Program-made: the position numbers and the translations under genes
From: Paraphysoderma sedebokerense
Taxonomy: Eukaryota > Blastocladiomycota > Physodermatomycetes > Physodermatales > Physodermataceae
Assembly (NCBI GenBank): GCA_025602915.1
Contig: JAHLJZ010000101.1
Span: forward strand, 1-64,000
Length of the DNA: 64,000 nt
Reading direction: 5' to 3'
Shown here: in pieces, positions 46,077 through 60,741 of the stretch
How the letters are laid out: each line of letters opens with the position of its first letter
Position numbering within the stretch: position 1 is the stretch's first letter
Notes under the pieces: generated by a model
The model's database searches: none
Told to the model about the DNA's origin: nothing
Seen by the model: only the letters and a program-made list of their open reading frames with translations

Positions 46077-49000
46077 TTAGATTTCGTTAAAATGAGCTAA
46101 AGCAGTTTTCACTCGATCTCGAACATCTAAATCCGGATCTTCAACCATCGTTTTCAATTTATCTTCGAACCCGAATGTCCTGAGTTTTTGTATTCTTGTG
46201 ACCGATCCTGACAGGGTAAAATCAGGGCCGAAAAAAAACGAAAAGGTAAGGAAATAAGTATGGAGAAAGAAGTGTATGAGAAACGGGTGAAGATAATGGG
46301 TACCTTGGTCTTCTGTCCATGTTAGATTGATGATACACCAAACCGTTGCGACCCGAATATTCGGTCGTTCGTGACTCTAATATAACCAACACAAATAAAA
46401 ATAATTTCAAACCAAATAATCAGTCAACAAAAAAATCAAATCAACAAAAAAGAAACCGTTACGAAAACGAACCATAAATTGCAACACCCTCCTCAATACT
46501 TCTTCGCTACCTACCACCCAATTCTTGTGGTCTTCGTTTCCCGTCGCAACATTCACAATCACATATAACGTTTGTAATATTATTTCTAAATGGTGGTTTT
46601 GCGAGGTACTGAATTGCGTGGTTGGCGGAGGTGATAACTTTGAAGTTAAGATTTGAAGGAGTACGGCTGGGGTGAGACCAGTGAAAACAGCTTGGATATC
46701 CTATTTTGAATTGCGAAGGTGCGAAGGAAACGATAAAACGGTAGGTTAGATATTCGTACGAAAATCAGATAAAAATGAACGAACAAAAAAGTGAATGTCG
46801 ATACTAAACTGATTCCTTGCCACACGCTAAATTCCTCAATAAATTTAACGCTTGCTCTTGTATCCCCGGTTCCGGATCATTGATGAGCCTAAAACAAAAT
46901 TCAATAAACTCCACAACATCAACCATGATTTCTACCTCGACATTTTAACAATGCAAACAAATACAAACCGTTTCAACATATCAAACCCAAGTGTCCTCAT
47001 TACTTCCTCCTTGACTTCTGATTCAGCTTGGAACAATAAATTCTTCAACGCCCAGACCGAGTTCAATCGTAGGTTTGTATCGGGTGAGGAAACTAATGAA
47101 ACAAGTTTTTGAACACCACCGGATTCGAGGACGGTCTATTGATGACATAATGAGGAGTATTGAAGTCATGTTATAATAAAATGTTAAAGAAGGGAAGGTG
47201 ATCAAAATCAAGAAAAAGAATAGATGTCGCACCTTCTTCATGGGAGAAAAATCAAGGACAATGTTACATAGTGTAGCGGAGGCAGTCGTTTGCACGCTAA
47301 TGGATTCATCCGACAACAGCTACATAATCCATTCATTCAAATCATTTAGCTTTTAGCCACTTTTACTGCGTTTGAGCTTAATCAGAGACCAAGATAACAA
47401 ACCTGAAACAACGGTCCAGCGACACCAGCATCGACTAGACTGGTTCTCAGATTTTTGACACTTCGACTTAAACTTCTCGTACACTGGCACGCGGCGGCTC
47501 GGACGCCTGTATCTTGGTGAGACATGGAGGAAACGATAATGGGAAGGATTTTAGAATCGATGACTGATTTTCGTGAGGATTCGGTAAGTGAGGAAACGGC
47601 GGCGAGTGCGAGAAGGGTAGACTAAGGGTGAATGCATGAGAAGGTGGTTGTGGGTTCGACTGTAGCGATAATGAAGGGAACAACGAACCTCTTTCAATCT
47701 ATCATTCACTCCCAAACTGGTCTTGTAGACACCACCAGATGCTGACCCGTACGAAGCCATTCCAGTGTTCATATTCGGTCCCTCATTTTCTTCTTTCTCT
47801 TCCGCTTCCAACTGTTTCAGTATTTCCGCCAACTTGACAATTGCGTCGGAATCGGCAGCGGCTTTTTGTAAATCTTCAGAGTCGGAGATCAAATATGCTG
47901 AAAACGTCGCGTTAAATAACATACGTGGTTAGTTGGAGGCATTAAATGTGATTAGCAGAATCGAGTATAGGCATGCAAGACTTACCCAACACCAACGGAG
48001 CCTTTTCCCTGACTCCGAACACGTCTGTTCCCCCGACATCGGAAGTCATGGGTGACATTGAGAACAATTTAACGAGTGTAGGAATGACGGTAAGCTTAAT
48101 TTCGGGTAAAAGATCAGGGATGGCGGAGGCGCGGTGAAGATTTGTCAGGCTAATAGTTATTTAGGCACGATCAAAATATCGAAAGGGCAACCAGATGTTA
48201 GGGAGAAGAATCCAGAAAGCTAAAGTCAATAGATGTAAAATATTACCAACTACAGGCCAGCAACCTCATTCCTGGAGACTTATCTTTCACCAATTTTAAT
48301 ATCAAGGTCACCGCCTTTTTGCCTGTCTCCTTTACAGTGCATCCAATGAGACTGCTTCCTAACACAGCATTTTCTCTGACTAAACCGGCTAAACAGTCCA
48401 ACGCGGCTTCAGTGGCTTTTGAAACGTTTGAAGAAAGTAGTGACAGCAAAGAATCTAATGCACCGGCGTTGGCAATGGCAAGTTGTTGCGTTGGGGTATC
48501 ACATAGGCGGGCTAAAATGGAGGCGGCGAGGGAAGCGATTTGTAGACGTGATGCAGCGGGTAGAGACGAATTTGAGGGATGCGTGGAGAATGAAGGGGGC
48601 GGGGATAGCAGAGAAACAAGTGAACGGATATGGTGCTCCTAGAGTCGTTTATGGGTCAGTTCTTTCTTTACAACACTTATGCTTTATGGTCCAGGTTCAA
48701 AGCAAACCTTTAACAAATCTCCTTTCGGGGCTTTGGGGTTTTGATAAATAGCCTTCAATGCTCTTGTCGCGGCCTCCAGGAGTTTATAGTCTTCCACACT
48801 GTAACCATAACCACTATGGTAGCCAGAATTGGATAGACACGTTGATAGACAGTTGAGAAGCGGTGGGATGACGTTGAATGAGATTAGCGATGAGACGTTT
48901 TGTTCCGAACCTGTGAAAGGGTTGGGAATGACATTTATAGGAAACGGGCAAAGAAATTGAGAGATGTGTGGGGAAGAAAGGCCATAGGAGGTGAGAGTTG

Positions 49001-49978
49001 AGATAGAATACAAAAAGTTTAATCATAAGTTAGTACTCAATAGAATTGCCATAGCGTCGAAGGGTTAGCATGATGGTTTCCGTCTTTCGAGAATGCATCT
49101 CATTGACAAGCGTCGCCTCGGCATTTATGTGAATCAACAGCAGTCCATAAAATCGCAGCGAATTCGGATTATATAAAGTGATTCCGCTCTCATAGAAGAA
49201 TCCAAGTATTCCATAGTGTTGTTGCTGTTCAAGGAGACTCTGCAATGTTCTGCTCCATTCCATGCCAATTTACCCTAATTCGACGGTTTTTAATGGACAT
49301 GAGATGACTAACCGTATGCAAGACTTCCCAGCACAACGGCCGACTGTATTTTGAGTTGAGTCAGTACATCTTGTTCTTCCTGGTTTGAAGCTTTCTCTTT
49401 GGTTGTTGCAAGAAATAGGATTAATCTGATTTGCGGTTCGAGCAGTCATTGATGTCGTATAGCCGGTGTCATGTGATATTGATTTCCAATAGTTATGGGA
49501 TGAATTGGGAGAACAGAATGAATGAAAAAAGTAGCAGTTAATTATCGTTTGCACTTTGAAGGGAATAAGGTTTGGCACGACAAGAGAGTTGATAGCGCCG
49601 ACTCTAAGCGTCCTTTGTGAAGTAAAACCGTTTTCATACTACACGGCCCACCCATATCCAACGCATTTTGTCTTGACTAGCTTTTGGTATGCTTGCCAGC
49701 ACGATTCAAGTAATTCCCTCAATAGCGGACGAAAGATGGTCAAACACGGCAACACGTCGGAACGGCCGGAAGATGCCATCGGGATTCTCTCACAGCCTTG
49801 CAGAGAGACGGGGGCAGTCAATGGACAGAATGAAGATGCAAGTATCTTACCTGGGGACAATGCCGGAACTGATAAAGTGTTCCTTCTTGGTCTTGTTGCC
49901 GATGATGGCGTTCTTGATGTGCCTTACAGCGCGGAGCTGGTCGAGGGGCGAGTGCGAGTTGATGTCTGGCATTGTCAT
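46077..49978 (-). CDS. GID5: GID5/VID28/ARMC8 subunit of the GID/CTLH ubiquitin ligase
   Basis: Thirteen exons join in phase: 49978-49851, 49425-49313, 48910-48708, 48638-48247, 48149-47986, 47897-47689, 47621-47403, 47319-47233, 47135-46969, 46888-46810, 46700-46473, 46376-46304, 46207-46077 (730 residues). It is an all-alpha armadillo protein that follows human ARMC8 along its length. Examples are RHIKNAIIGNKTKKEHFI, IQSAVVLGSLAYG, LEAATRALKAIY, CTRSLSRSVKNLRTSL, TASATLCNIVLDFSPMKK, VLESGGVQKLVSLVSS and ATVWCIINLTWTEDQG. ARMC8/Gid5 anchors the substrate receptor of the GID E3 that degrades gluconeogenic enzymes. Two introns are long for this gene, with a 402-nt intron 2. It is divergent from the SWI5-like gene, with starts 321 bp apart. 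Confidence 0.93.
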
Positions 49979-50298
49979 TGTGGGAAGAGCAGTCAGTCAG
50001 TCAGTCTGTTGTATCTATGTATATTAAGAGAGGGAGTCTGCGGCCGTTCTCCCTGCTGGTGTTGCGGTAATGGTTCTCTTTGTTGCTGGATGCAAGGGAA
50101 TATTATAATAGACCCACTGCTAGTCCAACAGCAAGCAGTGAACCACTTCCGGTGAACGGGTGAACGGCATGCATCTGGCCCTTGTCACATCACACTATAT
50201 GCTTCATTCTATACATTCTATATATTCTATTCATACAGTCTATATATATCCCATAGAGTGTATTGATTAGACTGCTATCCCCACAGACAGCAGCAGCG
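49979..50298. promoter_or_regulatory. shared divergent promoter of GID5 and the SWI5-like gene
   Basis: 320 bp between two divergent start codons. It contains ATTCTATA-type repeats (50212-50232), a TATATATATC element at 50241-50250 facing the SWI5-like gene, and four GTCA/CAGT repeats near 49991. No exon was seen. Confidence 0.5.
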
Positions 50299-51580
50299 AT
50301 GTCGACCACCGATTCCTCCTCCACTACCACCAGTGCCATTCCCTCTTTGCTCTCGCTCCCAGTCTCTCTCCAGATCCATCTCATCCACCATCTCTCCTCC
50401 GCCGACGACACAATCACTCGCAATACTCATAATACCATCGCATCCTGCTTCAACGCTGTCGCCACTTTCCTCGAAGGCCTCGCCCCCAGTGCTGAGGAAA
50501 GCCAAGATGTCGAATCCCTAAAAGATCTCGTAAAGCAGTTGCCCAAACAGCTCTCTCTGCTTGGTATACTCGACAAATGGTTGCGAGAAGGCGTGGTGTA
50601 AGTGTTTCTCTTTTGACGTCCGTGCCCAAGAATCCCTCGGCCCTGATGTTGCGTCCGGGGGTGGTGACTATCTAATGGGAAACGAAATTTCTGATATCGC
50701 AAGCTGATTCTTACTTATTTAATTCAACTCTGCTCTATCGTGTATGATACAACAGCATTTTCCGCACCGATCCATCCCCTTGCGAGAACAAAACACAGTC
50801 ACAACCACCAACCGCGTCGACAAGTCCAGAGCATCCAGACAAGAATTCAACCTCTAGTTCTACTGATTCAGCCAGCTGCCAACACATCAACCCTCCTTCT
50901 CCAAACACAATGTCCCTGGCAGAGTCTCTCCAACTCTTGGATAATCTTTCTCATGACCATAAATACTCAAATGCCGCCAGCATCTACATCGATGTGACGG
51001 ATCATGGATCTTTATTACTCGATTCGCTGGAGAAATTGATGAACGATTCCGATGCTATGGAATCTATGGTAAGTGAGAACAGCAGTGTTGATAGGTTCTT
51101 TGAAATTCTGACCACTCTAACTAACCAAAATGGATAGAGTCGAACTTTCTCGTCCATCTTGACCACGCATCGGCAAATTCAAAGAGCAAAAGATGAATTG
51201 GAATCAGTCAACGATTACTTTGGAGATGATTACAGGTAATTTCTTGTTTGTTCTTCCACTCGAAAAGGAAGCCTCGACATCTTCCCACACATCATTCGCT
51301 CTTTCCTTCCTTCTCTTCTTGCACTTCTCAGTTATCCGCTGGTCTACTTTATACCTGTCGCAACGTTCGCCGATTGCAAAGTTAACATCACTTTCTCCCT
51401 CTCAACATTCCATTTAGCCCTACTTTTATCGAGAAGGCAGTACATTCTCGCATTGATCTCCTTCACAGATACAACGAAATCAAAGATTTAGGCTCTTTTT
51501 TAATAGGTAAAGTCGCCGAAGTGGAAGGGAAAACAGTGAAAGAAATGTATGAAGAATTGGGGCTAGACCTTGAAGATTGA
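50299..51580 (+). CDS. swi5: SWI5/Sae3-like recombination accessory protein with long N-terminus
   Basis: Four exons join in phase: 50299-50597, 50756-51068, 51138-51235, 51418-51580 (290 residues). The last 50 residues match the Swi5 family: HSRIDLLHRYNEIKDLGSFL, then IGKVAEVEGKTVKEMYEELG, ending LDLED. Fission yeast Swi5 has IDLLHTYNEIRD and MIGKVAEHE at the same place. A predicted coiled coil (RQIQRAKDELESV) precedes it, as usual. Swi5 with its partner Sfr1 stabilises Rad51 and Dmc1 filaments in recombination. The family is normally about 85-235 residues. The extra 200 N-terminal residues are Ser/Thr-rich and then helical, and I do not recognise them. They could be a fused protein, or the first exons could belong to another gene. 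Confidence 0.75.
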
Positions 51581-51764
51581 GTTCTTGTTATGTTCAGATC
51601 GTAAATGTGGGAAATGCACATGACCGATCATTATTGGATCTCAACTAGAAACGGGCACCAAGGTCACGCATGGAAATCTAACATCTGTGTATTACTAGGT
51701 CATATCAACATGTTAAGTTATTGTAATTATGTAACATTGCCATATACAAACGCTGTTGTACTAT

Positions 51765-53118
51765 TTAACAAATAACACAATTATCAGAGTCATTCGATCC
51801 GGCAGAGCTGTTTGATCGTGTATCACTGTCCTTTTCTTCTTCCTCATTATCATTATTTTCTTCTTTCTCTTCCTCTTGTTTCTGCTCCTCTTCTTTCTTC
51901 TCTTCTTTTTTCTCCTCCTCCTCCTCCTCTTCTTCTTCGTCCGAATCATCGGAATCTTCCTCTGGTTCTTCGAAAATTTTCCAACCGGATTTACCAGGAA
52001 ACGCCAAAGACGCCAACAGGTTGTGTTCATCGTCTAAATCAGACAGAATCAAAAGCAAGATAAATTTAACAATCACAAGTCGACAAACACAGTTTCGTAT
52101 AATAAAGGAATTTCATGTCGAAATGGGAAAAAGAAGAATGAAATCAAACGTACTCCCAAAATCCAAAGGCACAAAATGATACCCCCCATCCAAAAACGTT
52201 CCGGCATCTTTCCCAATCACCCCAATATACGGTGGCGAAACTCTATACAGTTTACCATTTTCTATCTTTTCTGACTTTTTATGTTTATCCAGAGACGGTG
52301 ACTCTGGAATCGAAGTCGACGCGGTAGCGGCCGTGAAGGTGGTGCAAGTACCGTTCGGTACAGATTTATCAAAGGCTATGAATGGTTGGAGATTGGGAAG
52401 ATGAGAAGGGTGTAGTTTTTGCAATTTTATCTATTGACAATCGCATAAGTCTTAGTGATATTTTCCCTCCTTTTTTTTTAAAAGTAAGAAATCGACGTAG
52501 TACCTTGAACAGCACAAATCCATTTATCATCCCCACATTCGTCTTTTCAGCATTGATTAACCCTTTATTCCAAATCGTTACTCCTTTGTCTAGTTTACAG
52601 GAACCATCATATAACGTTTGTAAACAATCAACCAAATACTTCGTTTGCGTGTTCGTCAAGTTTTCAGTGTGGAGTGTTAAATCTATTATTAAAAATCTAA
52701 GCCATCAAAACAAGACAAAGAAATATTTTGGTTGTCAGGTATTTGAATAAAATAAATCGGAAATGTATAAAAGTAATTCTACCGTGAAGAATTTTCTTCC
52801 GTTCTAGCCGGTCTATGAGCCACATATACATCCATTACCAAATCTAATGCTTTCTTTAAATTATACGCGGACTGACCGATTACTGTTGGCACCACCAATT
52901 CTGAGTCGGAAGGTTTAACGTCGACTAAAAATTTTTTAAAAAAATTATTGCGTTTGTTTGTTATTTAAATTGACGTTATTTTTTCGGCGAATTAGTGGTT
53001 TAACGTACTTTCAATACACCCAATTCCATTTTCTACCACTTCTTTCAAATAATTACGGTAGTATTTGTCTAATCCTTGAATAGCTACAAGAGGGATACTC
53101 TTCACCGGTATATTGTAT
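51765..53118 (-). CDS. unrecognised protein with acidic tail ending CVIC (5' end not resolved)
   Basis: Five exons join in phase: 53118-53009, 52924-52783, 52696-52504, 52430-52154, 52033-51765 (330 residues visible). The conserved-looking part has VKSIPLVAIQGLDKYYRNYL, VVPTVIGQSAYNLKKALDLV, FLIIDLTLHTENL and VGMINGFVLFK. A Ser/Thr/Lys insert is followed by LASLAFPGKSGWKIFEEP. The last 70 residues are Glu/Asp/Lys-rich and end SNDSDNCVIC, which has the form of a CaaX box. I do not recognise the family. Exon 53118-53009 needs two bases from an upstream exon. The Lys-rich frame starting at ATG 53448 is the nearest candidate, but none of its donors gives that phase. Confidence 0.7.
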
Positions 53119-53269
53119 CTGATTTATATAGTTAAAAGTTTTAAATAAACGAATTTGCTTAGAAAATTCAAGTTTGTACAATCGTTCTGAATGACAGAAA
53201 CGCGAAATAAAGATGAATAAAGTTGAATAAAATTAAGATACGAACACACTTGAACAAGTCTTTATTTGT

Positions 53270-53448
53270 ATATTATTTAACACTGGATAGTTTTCCCCAG
53301 AATTTTTATTTTTTGTTTTATTTTTTTGTTTGGCTTCTGTTTTCCCGGAATGTGAATACCCATTAGGTGTTGGTTTTCCTTGTGTATCGTTTTTAGTCTG
53401 ATGACTCGCGTTCGCCGGTATATCGGAATTATGAGTCTTGGTTCGCAT
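53270..53448. repeat. 179-bp duplicated segment, copy 1
   Basis: Matches 54714-54892 in the same orientation over 179 bp with no indel and about 10 mismatches (roughly 94% identity). On the minus strand the unit is open from an ATG (53448) and encodes MRTKTHNSDIPANASHQ followed by a Lys/Asn-rich run. It may be a first exon of the unrecognised gene at 51765-53118. Confidence 0.85.
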
Positions 53449-54713
53449 GGCAAAGACGTTAAGCTTAATTTCAACGTCTATAATATTATTGTATAAATAT
53501 GTATGATGTAAAATGAGTTTAATTGTGATAAAAAAGCAGCAGTATACGACATAAAAATTTCCAAATGGTAGTTTCATAACTGCACGCGTGGGCCTCTCCG
53601 TGATGCGTCTACACTTGCGATGCAAACCCTCTGGTTTGAAATGAGTCGTATTTATCAGTATAGTCAGCATATCTAGTACAAGAAATTTAAAAAAGGAAAT
53701 CGTCGCGTAAAGACGTCAGCATCCTTAGTTTGCCTCAAGTTATACAGTACAAAAGAATCTTCGAATCGCGCGATCTCAAATGAGGATAATACAATATACA
53801 GCCATGTTTTAAACCGTAAGCCTGTATACATTCTTTGTAATTCTTTCGGATTATGTAGAATTATTCGTTTCGCTTTCCAACTATTGCACTCTAGCGATTG
53901 AAAAGGACGTAACTCTAGTGTGCAGCAGACTGACGGATAAAAAACATATTTCGCTGCAGTTATATTTCATTCTGTAACAAATTTAAATATTGGTAACATA
54001 TAACTCTGAGCATATTAAGTACTATGTATTATTAATACACAGGAGAGACATGTATGCTTTAATCATGTAAATCAAGTCGATGCTGCATGTTTCTCCGCCA
54101 TGACGTAGTTATAACTGATTCATAAAGGACTGATTGCCACAAATGACAAAGAACTAAAACCTGGAATTCTTCTTAATAGGTGTAAAGAGTCTGGACCTTT
54201 TTATTGCGTTCTTTAAACAATCTCAGGGTCCAAATGAACCGTGGAAATTAAGGAGTCGAGTCACTCGACGTGTGAGAAATTTCGAGCCAAATAGGGGTCG
54301 AGGGTGGCAATTTTTAGTAGGCGTACTGTGTGTACCGTAATCGATCGTTTAAATATATCGATACCGTTATCAAATTTTTCCATTTTATTTGAGTGAAGAA
54401 TTAAATGTTGCAATATTCTTGTTATGTCTGCCTCTCCTTGCTTTACAGGTAAATATCCAACTGAGGATGTCAGTCGCCTTGGCTGAAAAGTGACGAACAG
54501 GTTGTCCTAAGGGGTAAGGGGAACACCTAATTGAAGTGAGCGGTTACTGGGCGGTTATTTTAGAGCAATTACTTGCGGCTACATCCTCGTCTCAAGTCTC
54601 TCAACAACGTATTCTTCCCCCTATAAAATATGTACGAGGTAGACCCGCAAACCTCATTTCCGTAGAGACATCCGCTATAGTCGACCAATGGCCACTTGTC
54701 CAGTTACAACGCA
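53449..54713. other. spacer between the two 179-bp copies
   Basis: AT-rich with no supported gene. A minus-strand frame (53670-53449) runs into copy 1 and includes a hydrophobic stretch, but it has no domain signal. Confidence 0.35.
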
Positions 54714-54892
54714 ATATTATTTAACACTGGATAATTTTCCGCAGAATTGTTATTTTTTGTTTTACTTTTTTGTTTGGTTTTTGTTTCCCCGGAATGTGAA
54801 TACCCATTGGGTGTTGGTTTTCCTTGTGTATCGTTTTTAGTCTGATGACTCGCGTTCGCCGGTATATCGGAATTATGAGTTTTAGTTCGCAT
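54714..54892. repeat. 179-bp duplicated segment, copy 2
   Basis: Second copy of the segment at 53270-53448, direct orientation, 1444 bp away. Also open on the minus strand from the ATG at 54892 across the whole unit and a few codons beyond. No promoter or splice partner was recognised. Confidence 0.85.
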
Positions 54893-55653
54893 ATGACGTC
54901 GTAAAAGGAATGGAAGGGGATATTTTTGGAAAATTCTTATAGATATTGAAACTCTGAATGAGTTCTAGTGCTATGGATGTGGAAAATGGTCTTGTCAATG
55001 GCCCAGTGCACAGGTCGCTCTAGCGGGCCGTCGCAGCATGAGGTTATCGAGTCAGGAAATGGAAGAACTATGTTTCCTTCGCTTCTGAATTCGAATGTAA
55101 TTACTGTCAATTTATTGGCAATAGTTTGTACGGATTGTGACTATTTTATATCCCGTAGTATTGCATATCGAACCGTCGGATTGTCACAAATGGTGTAAAT
55201 TTCAGAACAGACTCCGACGTCCTCAATAAGATAGTCCACTCTCATTTCTACTTCAAAATATACTTTTCTGCTTCAATGTTCTTTTACTGTAAGATTATAC
55301 ATTTTCTATAAATATCTCCTATTATTACTTGATCCCTATTCTGTTGCCCGACTGCGACATTTTCGACGGGCTGGAGTCGTTTCCGACGATCTGGCCTGTC
55401 AAGCCGAAGTCCTGGAATATTCTGGGACTTATACATAGAAAATCGAAATTTCCACTAATTCTGAACGTGGAATTGAATTGAATAACCGGTGGCAATTCAG
55501 TCGCCACATTGTCGCCACATATATTTCAGTGAGGAATCTTTGAGGATTGAAATGGTGATGTAGGACGAAACACTTGAAAGGAAGAGAATTGAAAGGGGCG
55601 TCCAATTATACCAGTTACTATATTGAGGAACTTACCGGTAGTGACATTGGGAC
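54893..55653. other. upstream region of the 55727 gene
   Basis: No supported exon. Overlapping short frames on both strands (54968-55198, 55325-55507, 55526-55735) show no family signal. Confidence 0.35.
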
Positions 55654-55661
55654 TATATAAA
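55654..55661 (+). promoter_or_regulatory. TATA box of the 55727 gene
   Basis: TATATAAA lies 66 bp before the ATG at 55727 and fits a core promoter. Confidence 0.55.
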
Positions 55662-55726
55662 ATGGAGATAACCCCGAAGCAAATGCCAGCGTTCCCTTGT
55701 TGGATATTAATTGAACTCCTCACATC

Positions 55727-56119
55727 ATGCAACAACCTGCCGACGGTCGATTAACTGTTTACTTCGCGCCTCAACGTCCCGCTGGCATGGCCACTGCCCC
55801 TCCCACCGAACCCCCTACCATATTGGATCGATTCTTTGATCAAGGAAATCATTATGAGCTTTATGAAAAAGCAGAAACTGCATGGTCACGTGCTGATTGG
55901 TGGTTAAACGAAAGTAGAGAGAAAAATAGGTGGATTCTTCAGTGTCGCATTCCACGCAATAGTCAGATAAGTCAACAAGGAAGTACCTCGCCTCCCCACT
56001 CACTTGCCTTACGTTTGAAACGATTTTTCTTAGCACAGATACTAAACAAAGGATTGACATATGAAAATGTTAGTGGGGAAAATATCAGTGTCGTACAGCT
56101 CATCTGGCGTGATCACTGA
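55727..56119 (+). CDS. unrecognised small intronless protein
   Basis: A 130-residue frame from ATG 55727 with a TATA box 66 bp upstream. After a Pro-rich start (residues 1-30) comes a compact, charged region: ILDRFFDQGNHYELYEKAE, WSRADWWLNESREKNRW and LALRLKRFFLAQILNKGL, ending VVQLIWRDH. The helical, Trp-rich composition and absence of low complexity in the second half suggest a folded domain. No family was recognised and there is no signal peptide. Confidence 0.6.
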   Translation: MQQPADGRLTVYFAPQRPAGMATAPPTEPPTILDRFFDQGNHYELYEKAETAWSRADWWLNESREKNRWILQCRIPRNSQISQQGSTSPPHSLALRLKRFFLAQILNKGLTYENVSGENISVVQLIWRDH

Positions 56120-57334
56120 AGGAAGAATTTTGCAAATATCTGGTTGATATTGAATTAACATCTTAGGTTATTAGTTTACGCGTACTATACATGCATATAA
56201 AATTGAATTTAGCTTGTAAAACGGGTACCAATAGATATTTACAATTAGCCATCCCGAAATTAAGTTTAATTTGAATGACTCTGTAGCTTGAAATCTCAGG
56301 ACTTGAATAAATTGTCATTGATTGATTTGAGAATGTTGTACTTGCAACTCTGACTTTGTCATCAACTGGTATCAACCACTGGTGGCCTTCAAAGTCTTAT
56401 TCGTGATCCATAGATCTGTTGCCAAACCTTCGAAGGAACGCTTGTGCCACTTTTCTGGATCGTTATTCAAATGCGGCGTAAAGGATCTTACTCAAGTCTC
56501 CTGCCAACTAATTATAACCTTGCACAATCGAATAAAACAAGATATAAGGAAGAGGAATATGTTGAATTAATAGATGAAAGTTGTAGAGTAGGGTTGGAGA
56601 GTAGGGAAACACAAAGAGTACGAAGGGTTTGTGGAAGAAGATTTTGGAAGGATAGGAGTAAACACGAATCCACTTAATTTAAGGTGATTGTCGCTATAGA
56701 TCTTCATAAAAGAACCTCTATGTGTCCCAGAATCTCTGTGTTTCCCTACTCTCCAACCTTCATCTATTGATTCAGCATCCTCCTCTTCTATGAGGCTTAA
56801 GATATATTACAATGGAGGATTCGATATTGAACAGTAGTGTTTATGTTACACGTGAATCGTTACTAAGGATCTACACTAAGTGAATGAATACTAAGTACTT
56901 GGGACATGACACTCTACTGTCACGATCTTGCGAAAAATCTCTATTTTTAAGACTTCGTCGATTACAAACTGCCCACACAAAAGCACCTGTATATACAACT
57001 GACAAAAAGAAAGACGAATAATCTATTCCTTGAATGGAATTTGGTTTTGGTCTTATTTCAATGGAGTGAGAATGCAAGGTCGCCTCTATCACTGCCAGGA
57101 TATTGGTCGCCCGCGTCCTTCCCTTATAGATTGTATGCGGTGATTTGTAGTTTGAAAGTTGGTGGTTTTTAGGACAGTCAATGTAGAGTGAATGTATATT
57201 ATATGTATTATATGTATATTTTTTGATCAGAATACTTGAAGAATGCCTTTAATGGAGAATTTTTGCAACCAGAATATTAATGATTTCCATTCTTGTTATC
57301 AATTTCGCTTACTTCTCTAAACTTTTGATATTAT
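56120..57334. other. intergenic, holds an imperfect inverted repeat
   Basis: Between the 55727 gene and the 3' end of ARG5,6. A 77-codon frame (56444-56677) overlaps the left arm of the inverted repeat. An AT-rich TATGTATTATATG tract lies at 57192-57220. No gene is supported. Confidence 0.4.
56549..56788. repeat. imperfect inverted repeat (fold-back)
   Basis: Left arm 56549-56618 and right arm 56734-56788 are reverse complements: a 25-27 bp core (GGTTGGAGAGTAGGGAAACA...) differing at one indel, plus a second ~30-bp block (AATAGATGAAG side). A 12-bp insertion in the left arm separates the two blocks. The loop is about 115 bp. Confidence 0.8.
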
Positions 57335-60194
<2,860 letters not shown>

Positions 60195-60741
60195 TCTTGG
60201 GGAGTTACTTTAAGAGAGCAAAATACTCTGAATGGCAATGTCTGTTAGAGTAGAAGCAATGACCGAATGTGAGAGAGTGGAATAGTGTGTGCGGAAATGG
60301 AAAATAAAGGAGCAATAATAATCGCAATGAATAATAATAATAATAAAGTAAAAGTTAGACTCGACGCTAATCAATTTTTTATTTTGTTTCAAAGTGACTC
60401 GAAAAGGGAATCCTCGGATCGCGTTGAATTTTTGCTTTGAATCTGACACAAATTTAATCTGATTGAAACTGATTGAAACTGATGGACTGAAGAATCTTTT
60501 ACGATTATTATGAAATCAGCAACTCAGAATCTGCACCATCCCGCAATCATTTCCAAAATGCATCCAAAGTCGTTTTTGGCTCGTCGGACTATTGTCCTGC
60601 CGCACAACAAGCCACTATAAAAAATTGCTTCACACAATTTAGAATAGGCATCCGCGGCGCATCGTTTTGCTTAAGACGGACAGATCTATTTATAAATATG
60701 ACCCCAGCATTCCACTGCTATACTATCCAGATACCAGCTTT
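60195..60741. other. divergent promoter region of ARG5,6 and the secreted-protein gene
   Basis: 547 bp between divergent genes. An ATA repeat lies at 60330-60346, a twice-repeated TGATTGAAAC at about 60459-60480, and a TATA element at 60616. No exon was seen. TGACTC at about 60394 is a possible Gcn4/Cpc1 site, which would fit an arginine gene. Confidence 0.45.
60616..60623 (+). promoter_or_regulatory. TATA box of the 60742 gene
   Basis: TATAAAAA is 126 bp before the chosen ATG. Plausible core promoter of the secreted-protein gene. Confidence 0.45.

Noticed and set aside
49030-49263. Minus-strand 77-codon frame resembling part of an armadillo protein
   Set aside because: It falls inside GID5 intron 2. 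Exons 49425-49313 and 48910-48708 join in phase and continue the ARMC8 pattern without it.
53118-53448. Joining the 179-bp unit (ATG 53448) directly to exon 53118 as the gene's first exon
   Set aside because: No GT donor in the unit leaves the two bases the acceptor at 53118 needs. A 7-nt microexon would fix the phase but is too contrived.
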